Shown here piece by piece: positions 1-6,986 of a stretch of 21,148 nt of DNA. Source of the DNA: Bacteroidota bacterium (GTDB lineage: Bacteria > Bacteroidota > Bacteroidia > Bacteroidales > Bacteroidaceae); assembly GCA_023425865.1 (NCBI GenBank), contig JAFABV010000007.1:1-21148 (forward strand). The letters run 5' to 3'. The translations under genes and the position numbers were made by a program. Position 1 is the first letter of the stretch. Every line of letters begins with the position of its first letter. The notes under the pieces are model-generated. The model did no database searches. It worked only from the letters and a program-made list of their open reading frames with translations, and was not told the origin of the DNA.

Positions 1-289
1 TGCACCCCCAAAAACCTGCGTGCAATAACCACCACTCCACATGGATTTGTTGAACAACGGATGGCACGGATGTAACGGATTTTCCATCCGGCACACCTTG
101 ATAGAACGGAACATCGCTTTGCGATGGGCGGATGGAACGGAAACTGCCTCCGTTCTCTATTTCTCCTTAGGCCGTAGGCCCCCGTTTTTCCCATTCCTCC
201 CAATTCTCTTCAGGCCGTAGGCCCTCTGATTACCCAAGCCCTCCTCCTGCGTCGAAGATACGTAACTCCAAACTCTCTGCAGCTCTGCG
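1..289 (-). repeat. Repeat module A (first tandem copy)
   Basis: About 289 bp of non-coding repeat, directly repeated at 290-580 and present inverted at the far right edge. It starts with TGCACCCCCA and runs through a CGGAT-rich stretch, a nested stem-loop, two copies of an AGGCCGTAGGCC-type motif, and a TGCG-rich end. The stem-loop pairs CCATCCG (84-90) with CGGATGG (129-135), and inside it CATCGC (112-117) with GCGATG (121-126). Short ORFs cross it, but the copies vary as DNA rather than as protein, so I call no gene. The left edge may be the window edge rather than the true repeat end. The strand given is that of transcription arriving from the thr operon. Confidence 0.9.
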
Positions 290-580
290 TGCACCCCCAA
301 AAACCTGCGTGCAACAACCACCACTCCACATGGATTTGTTGAACAACGGATGGCACGGATGTAGCGGATTTTCCATCCGGCACACCTTGATAGAACGGAA
401 TATCGCTTTGCGATGGTCGGATGGAACGGAAACTGCCTCCGTTCTCTATTTCTCCTTAGGCCGTAAGCCCTCCGTTCTTCCCATTCCTCCCAATTCTCCT
501 CAGGCCGTAGGCCCTCTGATTACCCATGCCCTCCTCTCAGCATCGAAGATGCGTAACTCCAAATCCTCTGCGACTCTGCG
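290..580 (-). repeat. Repeat module B (second tandem copy)
   Basis: Direct repeat of module A at a period of about 290 bp, with scattered substitutions and small indels. The stem-loop recurs at 373-424. Its inner stem has one C-to-T change (TATCGC against GCGATG), which turns a C-G pair into a U-G wobble, so the fold survives. Inside the module, the segment from the first to the second AGGCCGTA-type motif (roughly 458-505) is duplicated relative to the right-edge copy. An open frame at 309-665 crosses this module but is not supported as a gene. Confidence 0.9.
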
Positions 581-792
581 TGCAAAAAAAACTGCGTGCA
601 ACACACCCTCCTCTGTGCGGCCCCAAAACTGCGTGCAACATACACCCACCTGTGCGTGCCAATAAAAAAACGCCTGCGTGAATACCCGTCTCTGCGTGCT
701 CCAACACCGTGGTGGTTTGCCTTGCGCACCCTCATTCTGCTATGCTTCGGGCAGATGGATAAGATGTCTACGTGTTGGAGGACGGATGATTT

Positions 793-907
793 TACATGAA
801 AACATAAAATGGTTCTATATGAAACCATCGGATGGTTCTATATGAAATCATCGGATGGTTTTATACAGAATTATCGGATAGTTCTATATGAAAGCATCAA
901 GCAGTTA
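793..907 (-). repeat. 23-bp tandem repeat array, left
   Basis: There are five units at an exact 23-bp period, starting at 793, 816, 839, 862 and 885. The consensus is TATATGAAAnCATCGGATGGTTC, or CATAAAATGG in place of CATCGGATGG. The best units contain a dyad, AACCATC-G-GATGGTT. Units 4 and 5 are degenerate. There are no unique spacers between units, so this is not a CRISPR. The matching right array also has five units. Confidence 0.9.
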
Positions 908-974
908 GTGCAGAAGCATCATGCGTAGAACAGGAGACGGGGATGGTATCTCGGTGGTTAAACGGTGCCATCGG

Positions 975-999
975 GCAGAGAGGGCAAGGTGCCCCCTGC
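975..999 (-). other. GC-rich hairpin at gene-proximal end of left repeat
   Basis: GCAG (975-978) pairs with CTGC (996-999) and GGGCA with TGCCC inside, around a short AGG loop and with a small internal loop. It corresponds to the stronger hairpin at 20511-20553 in the right copy. It lies about 230 bp beyond the thrC stop. It could end or process thr operon transcripts, but no U-tract follows. Confidence 0.5.
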
Positions 1000-1015
1000 C
1001 TCATGGGGTTGCGGC

Positions 1016-1232
1016 ATGCTGGCGCAATAGGAAGAAAAGGGTGTATGGGGCACGGGTATTCCCACATGACAAGGAATAGTCGCCCCCTCTGACGAATGCC
1101 CCACCACAGCAGCCCCCGGAGAGCAGAGCACAATGGGCATCCACGGGGGGATGGCACTTCTCCGAGGCGTCATGCGATGGAACTTACGCTGGGGATATGG
1201 CGCAGGCATGCCGGGCGCCGTAGCGCATCATA
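1016..1232. other. Unassigned spacer between left repeat and thrC
   Basis: About 217 bp with no supportable gene. The only structure I see is the small hairpin just after the thrC stop. Short open frames here run into thrC on the opposite strand and have no recognisable motifs. Confidence 0.6.
1199..1219 (-). terminator. Possible thr operon terminator hairpin
   Basis: GGCGC and GCGCC arms enclose an inner GGCATGCC palindrome, 14 bp after the thrC stop in the direction of transcription. No U-tract follows, so intrinsic termination is doubtful. Confidence 0.35.
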
Positions 1233-2579
1233 TCATCCCAACAAAGACTGGAAGGCCTCATCGTCATTGGGCACCGCCACGCTCTGCTTCGTGCCCCTCA
1301 TAAAGGCCTGCAGGCGCTCAGGAATGGCAATGTCAGTACCCAATATTTCATCGACCTTCTCTTTGAACTTGGCCGGATGGGCAGTCTCTAAGAACACTCC
1401 CACCTCACTATCGGCCAACTGCTCTTTCAGCGCCTGGTAGCCGCAGGCGCCGTGCGGGTCGAGCACATAGCCCGTAGCTTGGTAACACGACCGCATGGTT
1501 TGGCGAATGCGGTCGTCTGAATAGGTGGCGCCACTGATGTCAGCCCTGATGGCCTCCCAACTGCCGCCATAGAGGTCGAGTATACGCGCGAAGTTGCTGG
1601 GGTCGCCCACATCCATGGCGTTGGCAAGCGTCTGCTTGCTGGGCTGCGGATGGTATTCGCCCGTGACGAGGTAATTATAGAAGATGTCGTTGGCATTGTT
1701 AGCCGCCACGAAATGCTTGATGGGCAGGCCCATGCGCGCGGCAATGAGTCCGGCGGTCACGTTACCGAAGTTGCCGCTCGGCACACAGACCACCAGATTA
1801 GACTGTCGCTCGGCGTCGAAGGTGAGTCTGCCCGCCTTCTTGAGTTGCGCGTAGGCATTGAAATAATAGAAGGCCTGGGGCAGGAAACGAGCCACATTGA
1901 TAGAGTTGGCCGAGGTGAGCGTCAACCGGGCATTGAGCTCGCGGTCCATGAAGGCCGTCTTCACCAATGCCTGGCAGTCGTCGAAGACCCCGTCGACCTC
2001 TATGGCCGTGATGTTTTGTCCCAAGGTGGTAAACTGGCTCTCCTGTATGCGGCTGACCTTGCCCTTGGGATAGAGCACATACACGTGAATGCCTTCTACC
2101 CCCAAGAAGCCATTGGCCACGGCCGAGCCGGTATCGCCCGAGGTGGCAACCAGCACGTTTACCTCGCCGCCGGGGATGGCGCCTTGCTGCGCCCGCCGAG
2201 CCTCATCCTTGCCGATGAAATACTGCAGCAGGCGCGCCATAAAGCGGGCACCCACATCCTTGAACGCCAACGTGGGGCCATGAAACAGCTCCAAGCTGTA
2301 AATATTGCGCTCCACATGGACCACCGGGGTGTCGAAAGCCAGCGTGTCGTAGACGATGCGGCGGAGTGAAGCCTCCTCCACATCCTCGCCGAAGAAAGCC
2401 TTCGCCACTTCAAACGACATTTCCTGAAACGACAACCGGTCGATGTTGTCGAAGAATGATTGGGGCAGCGTCGTGATGCGCTGAGGCATATAGAGCCCTC
2501 GGTCGGGCGCCAACCCGCGCTCTACGGCCTCACGAAGTGTCGCCAGAGGAGCCTGGCCATTGGTGGAATAGTATTTCAT
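1233..2579 (-). CDS. thrC: Threonine synthase (EC 4.2.3.1)
   Basis: This PLP enzyme converts O-phospho-L-homoserine to L-threonine and phosphate, the last step of threonine synthesis, in the cytoplasm. The 448-residue protein begins MKYYSTNGQAP, as the longer bacterial form does. The PLP-binding lysine is K107 in HGPTLAFKDVG. The phosphate-binding loop SGDTG is at 147-151. A conserved NANDIFYNY segment follows near the middle, and the length is normal for the family. The start is firm: the ATG lies one base after the TGA of the upstream PGM-like gene, which points to translational coupling. It is the last gene of the thrA operon, so it is read from the promoter upstream of thrA. Nothing is missing or broken. 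Confidence 0.97.
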   Translation of the reverse strand: MKYYSTNGQAPLATLREAVERGLAPDRGLYMPQRITTLPQSFFDNIDRLSFQEMSFEVAKAFFGEDVEEASLRRIVYDTLAFDTPVVHVERNIYSLELFHGPTLAFKDVGARFMARLLQYFIGKDEARRAQQGAIPGGEVNVLVATSGDTGSAVANGFLGVEGIHVYVLYPKGKVSRIQESQFTTLGQNITAIEVDGVFDDCQALVKTAFMDRELNARLTLTSANSINVARFLPQAFYYFNAYAQLKKAGRLTFDAERQSNLVVCVPSGNFGNVTAGLIAARMGLPIKHFVAANNANDIFYNYLVTGEYHPQPSKQTLANAMDVGDPSNFARILDLYGGSWEAIRADISGATYSDDRIRQTMRSCYQATGYVLDPHGACGYQALKEQLADSEVGVFLETAHPAKFKEKVDEILGTDIAIPERLQAFMRGTKQSVAVPNDDEAFQSLLG

Positions 2580-2580
2580 A

Positions 2581-3813
2581 TCAGTTGATTTTCATGAAGG
2601 TTTCCATAAATTCGTTGAGGTGCAGCAGTCCGTAGGCACCGCCCACACACGCCACCTCGTCGTAACACTGCACGCTGTCGGGCTCGATGCCGCGGTGCCA
2701 AATGAGAAAAGGTACGGGTTCTTTCACATGGGTGCGCACTTCTACCGGCGTGGGATGGTCGGGCAGCACGGCTATGCACACAGGTTCATCCCAGGTCTTC
2801 AGCTCGTTATATATAGGTTCCACGATACGATGGTCGAGATATTCGATGGTACGCAGTTTCAACGCTAAGTCGCCATCGTGCCCCGCCTCGTCGCTGGCCT
2901 CAAGATGCAGAAACACAAAGTCTTGTTCCTTCAGCGCCTTCAGCGCAGCCTCGGCCTTGCCCTCATAATTGGTGTCGGCCAGTCCGGTAGCTCCCGGCAC
3001 CTTGATGATGTCGAGGCCGGCGTAGCGACCTATGCCACGTATGAGGTCTACTGCCGAAATGCACGAGCCGGCCTTTACCTGTGGGTAGAGCTGCTGCAGG
3101 GTTTTCATCGACGGTCGGTACCCTCCTCCCCAAGGCCAGATGCTGTTGGCCTGGTGCGCTCGTCCCTGGTTGAAGGGATGGATGGAGAGCAGTGCCTGAC
3201 TCTTCACGATGAGGTCGTTCAGCAGGTCGGCCGTCTCTTGCGCCGTCATGCGGTCTCCGTCGCGGCGGTCGGCCCAGCCCTCCTCAGGCTTTACCATCAG
3301 TGTTTTCCACTGCTCATTGGGATAGTCGTGCGGTGGGGCACACACCACATGCTTGTTGCCGCCCTTGATAATAAGCAGGTGACGATACTGTATGCCGGTG
3401 ATAAATTTCACCCGCTCGTTGCCCAACTGTTCGTCGAGATACCTGATCAACACATCGCCCTCCTCGGTCTCCAAATGTCCACCATGGTGATTGAGTATTC
3501 TGCCGTCGCTCAACTCGATGATGTTGCAGCGAAGGGCAAAGTCGTCGGGAGCCATGTCGTAACCTATGCTCGCCGCCTCTAACGGGCCGCGCCCCTCGTA
3601 CACCTGATGGAGGTCGTAGCCCAGAATAGCCGTATTGGCCACTTCCGAGCCCGGCAAAAAGCCGTCGGGGATGGTGTTGAGCCTTCCCGTCTTTCCCTTG
3701 CGGGCCAACATGTCCATATAGGGAGTATCAGCATACTGCATTAAGGTCTTCCCTCCCAGTCGCTCCACGGCATGGTCGGCCATGCCGTCGCCCAAGATAA
3801 TAATATGTTTCAT
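2581..3813 (-). CDS. PGM-like metalloenzyme, probable homoserine kinase
   Basis: About 410 residues of the archaeal-type (ApgM) cofactor-independent phosphoglycerate mutase family, in the alkaline phosphatase superfamily. Visible motifs are the metal-binding GDGMAD near the N-terminus, the nucleophile region PGSEVANTAILGYD, DEAGHDGD, and PDHPTPVEVRTHVKEPVPF near the C-terminus. Family knowledge: a subfamily of these proteins found in threonine operons (the 'proposed homoserine kinase' family, TIGR02535) is thought to replace ThrB. The position between thrA and thrC, with no other kinase gene in the operon, makes homoserine phosphorylation the best guess; phosphoglycerate mutase is the alternative. 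I start at the ATG of MKHIIILGDG, which has AAGAGAG just upstream, rather than 15 codons earlier. It lies 49 bp after thrA and 1 bp before thrC. Confidence 0.88.
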   Translation of the reverse strand: MKHIIILGDGMADHAVERLGGKTLMQYADTPYMDMLARKGKTGRLNTIPDGFLPGSEVANTAILGYDLHQVYEGRGPLEAASIGYDMAPDDFALRCNIIELSDGRILNHHGGHLETEEGDVLIRYLDEQLGNERVKFITGIQYRHLLIIKGGNKHVVCAPPHDYPNEQWKTLMVKPEEGWADRRDGDRMTAQETADLLNDLIVKSQALLSIHPFNQGRAHQANSIWPWGGGYRPSMKTLQQLYPQVKAGSCISAVDLIRGIGRYAGLDIIKVPGATGLADTNYEGKAEAALKALKEQDFVFLHLEASDEAGHDGDLALKLRTIEYLDHRIVEPIYNELKTWDEPVCIAVLPDHPTPVEVRTHVKEPVPFLIWHRGIEPDSVQCYDEVACVGGAYGLLHLNEFMETFMKIN

Positions 3814-3862
3814 CTCTCTTACGTTTACCTGAATAGTGAATAGGAGACGTTGCCCCACCTTG

Positions 3863-6298
3863 TTATATATTAGCGATGCTCATGATGTTGGCAAACACGC
3901 CTGCTGCCGTCACGCTGGCACCCGCGCCATAGCCCTGAATGAGCATGGGGTATTCTCTATAGCGCTCTGTGGTGAGCAACACAATGTTGTTGCTGCCTTC
4001 CAGTCCGTAGAACGGATGACTGCTGTCGACGGCCTTGAGCGCCACGCTGGTCTTGCCACCGTCCATCGTTGCCACGAAGCGCCAACGCTTGCCCTCAGCG
4101 GCGAGCGCCTGGCGACGTGACTCGAAGTCGGCGTCCAACTGGGGCAGCTTGGCCCAGAAGTCGTCGGTGGTACCCTTGAAAAACTCATCGGGCACAAAGA
4201 GATGTTTCTCCACATCGGCCTGTTCCACCTGATAGCCTGCCTCACGGGTCAGGATGACCAGTTTGCGAATGACGTCGGTGCCGCTGAGGTCGATGCGGGG
4301 GTCGGGTTCGGAGTAGCCTTGCGCCTTGGCACGGCGCACGGTCTCAGAGAACGGCACGTCGGCGGCAAGCTCATTGAAGATGAAGTTGAGGGTGCCGCTG
4401 AGCACCGCCTCAATCTTCAGGATGCGGTCGCCCGAGTTGCGCAGGTCGTTGATGGTGCCGATGATGGGCAGGCCTGCCGCCACATTGGTCTCAAAAAGAA
4501 ACTTCACCCCACGACTCAGGGCCGTATCCTTGAGCTTCAGGTAGGCATCATAATTAGAGCTGGCCGCAATCTTGTTGGCCGCCACCACGCTGATATTATG
4601 TTCGAGGAAAGTCTGATAAAGGGCAGAAATCTCTTTAGAAGCGGTACAGTCTACAAACACCGAATTGAAGATATTCATGCCCAAGACGCCATCGCGCAGT
4701 TTCTCGGGAGAGCTGGGCTCCGAATGTTTCAACTGCTCGCGGTAGTTGTCGAGGTCGAGACCCTCGCGGCAGAAGATGGCGTTCTTGGATGTGGCAATAC
4801 CCACGACGTTGAGCTTGAGGCGCGAGTGCTGCTTGAGCAGTTCATACTGCGCCCTGACTTGTTCGATGAGCTTGCCACCCACTGTGCCCACTCCGCAGAT
4901 AAACAGGTTGAGCACATTATATTCTGACAGAAAGAACGAGTCATGGAGAACATTGAGCGACTTGCGCAGGTCTTTGGAATCGACCACAAATGAGATGTTT
5001 GTCTCAGACGCGCCTTGCGCACAGGCAATCACAGAGATACCGCTTCGGCCCAGTGTACCAAACAGCTTACCGGCGATGCCCGGGGTGTGCTTCATGTTTT
5101 CGCCCACGATAGCGATGGTGGCCAAGTCGCTCTCGGCATGCATCGGGAACATAGCGCCGTCTTCGATCTCTGTCTCAAACTCCTTGTTGAGCACCTGCAC
5201 GGCCGCTTGGGCATCGGCGTTGCGCACACCGATAGACGTGGAGTTCTCTGAAGAGGCCTGCGACACGAGGAAGACGCTGATGCCGTTGTTGGCCAAAGCG
5301 GTGAAGATGCGGCGGTTGACACCGATAACGCCCACCATCGAGAGACCCGAAACCGTAATCAGCGTGGTGCCCTTAATGCTTGATATGCCTTTGATGGGCT
5401 TGCTGTCGTGCTGGGGCTTGTCTTGGATGATGGTACCCGGACTCTCAGGGTTGAAGGTATTCTTCACCCGGATGGGGATATGCTTGATGCACACCGGATA
5501 GATGGTGGGGGGATAGATGACCTTGGCGCCGAAGTTGCAAAGCTCCATGGCCTCGATGTAACTCAGCTCATCGATGGTATAGGCGGTATGTATCACCTTG
5601 GGGTCAGCGGTCATAAAACCGTCGACGTCGGTCCATATCTCCAAGATCTCCGCGTCGAGGGCAGCGGCTATGATGGCCGCGGTATAGTCGGACCCGCCTC
5701 GCCCTAAGTTGGTGATTTCTCCCGTCGTGCTGTCGGTGGAGATGAAACCGGGCACGAGAGACACACGGGGAAGATGGGCAAAGGCTTTCTTCACCAAGCT
5801 GTTGGTGAGGTCGCTGTCAAGGGTGTTCTTGCCGCCTACGGGCACGGTCTTGATAAACTCGCGCGAGTCCATCCACTGCGAGCCACGCACCAATGTGGCC
5901 ACGATGTTGCTGCTCAGCCGTTCACCGTAACTGACGATGGCATCCTGGGTCTTGGCGCTCAGGTCGCGAATGAGATATACGCCGAAATAAATGGAGCGCA
6001 ACTGCTCAAACAGGGCGTCCACCGTATTGAACAAGCGCTCGCGGTCGTGCGTGTCAGTAATAATGGTGTCGATGATTTTATGATGGCGGTCGACCATCTC
6101 TTCGTAGGCGTCCTTCCACGTTTCGTCGCCATTTACGGCCAGGTGGGAAGTAGAGATCAGCTGGTCGGTGATGCCGCCCAAGGCACTGACAACAACAACA
6201 ATGGGTTGGCGACGTGCCTCATTTTCTACAATACGTTTTAAGCTAAGGATACTCTTCACGGAACCTACAGATGTTCCGCCAAACTTTAATACTTTCAT
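3863..6298 (-). CDS. thrA: Bifunctional aspartokinase / homoserine dehydrogenase
   Basis: An 811-residue fusion catalysing the first and third steps from aspartate to threonine: aspartate phosphorylation and NAD(P)H reduction of aspartate semialdehyde to homoserine. The kinase domain covers about residues 1-295, with KFGGTSVGS at the N-terminus, GRGGSDYTA at 199-207 and WTDVDG at 222-227. Two ACT-like regulatory repeats cover about 305-450, including VSQASSENS and a later ACAQGASETNISFVV, so feedback control by threonine is expected. The dehydrogenase runs from about 464 to the end, with the dinucleotide-binding GVGTVGG at 469-475 and NKIAASSNYDAY further on. The length matches E. coli ThrA. 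It is the first gene of the operon with the PGM-like gene and thrC. Confidence 0.97.
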   Translation of the reverse strand: MKVLKFGGTSVGSVKSILSLKRIVENEARRQPIVVVVSALGGITDQLISTSHLAVNGDETWKDAYEEMVDRHHKIIDTIITDTHDRERLFNTVDALFEQLRSIYFGVYLIRDLSAKTQDAIVSYGERLSSNIVATLVRGSQWMDSREFIKTVPVGGKNTLDSDLTNSLVKKAFAHLPRVSLVPGFISTDSTTGEITNLGRGGSDYTAAIIAAALDAEILEIWTDVDGFMTADPKVIHTAYTIDELSYIEAMELCNFGAKVIYPPTIYPVCIKHIPIRVKNTFNPESPGTIIQDKPQHDSKPIKGISSIKGTTLITVSGLSMVGVIGVNRRIFTALANNGISVFLVSQASSENSTSIGVRNADAQAAVQVLNKEFETEIEDGAMFPMHAESDLATIAIVGENMKHTPGIAGKLFGTLGRSGISVIACAQGASETNISFVVDSKDLRKSLNVLHDSFFLSEYNVLNLFICGVGTVGGKLIEQVRAQYELLKQHSRLKLNVVGIATSKNAIFCREGLDLDNYREQLKHSEPSSPEKLRDGVLGMNIFNSVFVDCTASKEISALYQTFLEHNISVVAANKIAASSNYDAYLKLKDTALSRGVKFLFETNVAAGLPIIGTINDLRNSGDRILKIEAVLSGTLNFIFNELAADVPFSETVRRAKAQGYSEPDPRIDLSGTDVIRKLVILTREAGYQVEQADVEKHLFVPDEFFKGTTDDFWAKLPQLDADFESRRQALAAEGKRWRFVATMDGGKTSVALKAVDSSHPFYGLEGSNNIVLLTTERYREYPMLIQGYGAGASVTAAGVFANIMSIANI

Positions 6299-6326
6299 TT
6301 TCCAAATGTTTTAATCATATAATGCC

Positions 6327-6345
6327 ACCCCCGAGACGAACGGGG
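6327..6345 (-). other. Small leader hairpin of the thr operon
   Basis: In the predicted 60-nt leader of thrA, CCCCG and CGGGG can pair around a 7-nt loop. A 12-codon open frame (6349 down to 6311) covers it but contains no threonine or isoleucine, so it is not a classical attenuator leader. Function is unknown. Confidence 0.35.
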
Positions 6346-6364
6346 CCATGACAAAACTTGGTTG

Positions 6365-6396
6365 CAAAAATAAAAAGAATTATTGTTTCCGCCAAC
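6365..6396 (-). promoter_or_regulatory. Promoter of the thr operon
   Basis: On the minus strand there is TATTTTTG (6372-6365), a match to TAnnTTTG, with TTG (6395-6393) 20 nt upstream as the -33 box. Transcription would start near 6358, leaving a leader of about 60 nt before thrA. Confidence 0.7.
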
Positions 6397-6511
6397 GCTT
6401 TCGCTTATAAATTGGCAGGAGAACACAAATAAAAGTAAAAAGATGACACCGCAAAGTGATGGCTGATGGGCAATGTGCGCCTCATGATTTTAGCTAAAGG
6501 CAGCCGCTCTG

Positions 6512-6536
6512 CGTCTAAAACAGACGCTTTTAGACG
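6512..6536. other. Perfect 9-bp hairpin in the divergent intergenic region
   Basis: CGTCTAAAA (6512-6520) and TTTTAGACG (6528-6536) flank a 7-nt loop. It lies between the two divergent promoters, upstream of both, so a role as a transcription terminator for either gene is unlikely. It could be a protein-binding palindrome. The rest of 6397-6657 shows nothing I can name. Confidence 0.5.
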
Positions 6537-6657
6537 GGTGCCGACACCCTATCAGACTAAGACCGAGGCCTGTGAACCATCGTACACGAATATCGCGCAT
6601 TTGGAGGACAAGTCCTAAAAAATAACGCGAAAAACCATGAAGTTACGATTTTTATCG

Positions 6658-6665
6658 TATCTTTG
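6658..6665 (+). promoter_or_regulatory. Promoter -7 box for the GlsB-like gene
   Basis: TATCTTTG matches TAnnTTTG. Its -33 box is poor. Transcription would start near 6672, about 33 nt before the ATG at 6705, which is the usual geometry in this group. Confidence 0.6.
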
Positions 6666-6704
6666 CCCTGAAGAAAATACGACGTAAACTCAATTATTAT
6701 CATT

Positions 6705-6938
6705 ATGCTTTGGACAATATTGGTAGGCATTTTGGCGGGTCTCATCGCCGGAAAGATTATGGGGCACAAGGGACAGGGCTGTCTGGTCGACCTGCTGTTA
6801 GGACTCGTCGGCGGCTTTGTTGGCGGTAATGTGCTCGGATGGGTGGGTATCACCTGGACGGGTGTCATCGGGCAGATTGGTACTGCCGTCATTGGCGCGG
6901 TTATTGTGCTTTGGATATGGGCAAAAATCAGGAACTAA
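6705..6938 (+). CDS. GlsB/YeaQ/YmgE-family small membrane protein
   Basis: A 77-residue, very hydrophobic and glycine-rich protein with about three membrane segments. It begins MLWTILVGILAGLIAGKIMG and continues with GHKGQGCLVDLLLGLVGGFVGG and a C-terminal ILWIWAKIRN-like anchor. This is the pattern of the transglycosylase-associated / GlsB stress-response family. Members are often induced by stress, but their biochemical role is not known. It heads a probable transcription unit: the TPM gene starts 48 bp downstream and lemA follows. The length is typical and the start has a promoter at the right distance. Confidence 0.85.
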   Translation: MLWTILVGILAGLIAGKIMGHKGQGCLVDLLLGLVGGFVGGNVLGWVGITWTGVIGQIGTAVIGAVIVLWIWAKIRN

Positions 6939-6986
6939 GGATTCTTGGCATTGTTTTTGTTTATAGCCATGTAAAACCCTTGGCTC

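Larger units (their letters stand above)
581..1015 (-). repeat. Left repeat, gene-proximal part
   Basis: This continues the left copy toward thrC. From about 577 to 700 it holds repeated 9-mers of the type CTGCGTGCA. It then has a stretch well conserved with the right copy (about 640-790), the 23-bp tandem array, and a weaker region ending in a GC-rich hairpin near 975-999. Similarity to the right copy fades near 1015. The right copy lacks roughly 38 bp of this part, between two AACTGCGTGCAACA repeats. Confidence 0.85.

Noticed and set aside
309..665. Open frame in the left repeat, with a similar frame in the right copy
   Set aside because: The similarity follows from the DNA repeat. Indels between copies break the frame and no domain is recognisable.
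793..907. CRISPR array
   Set aside because: The units abut each other at 23 bp with no unique spacers, and there are no cas genes.
3814..3858. Upstream start for the PGM-like protein
   Set aside because: The extra 15 residues precede the first beta strand of the fold. AAGAGAG lies just before the later ATG.
6311..6349. Threonine attenuator leader peptide
   Set aside because: The 12-codon frame has no threonine or isoleucine codons, and no alternative terminator with a U-tract is seen.
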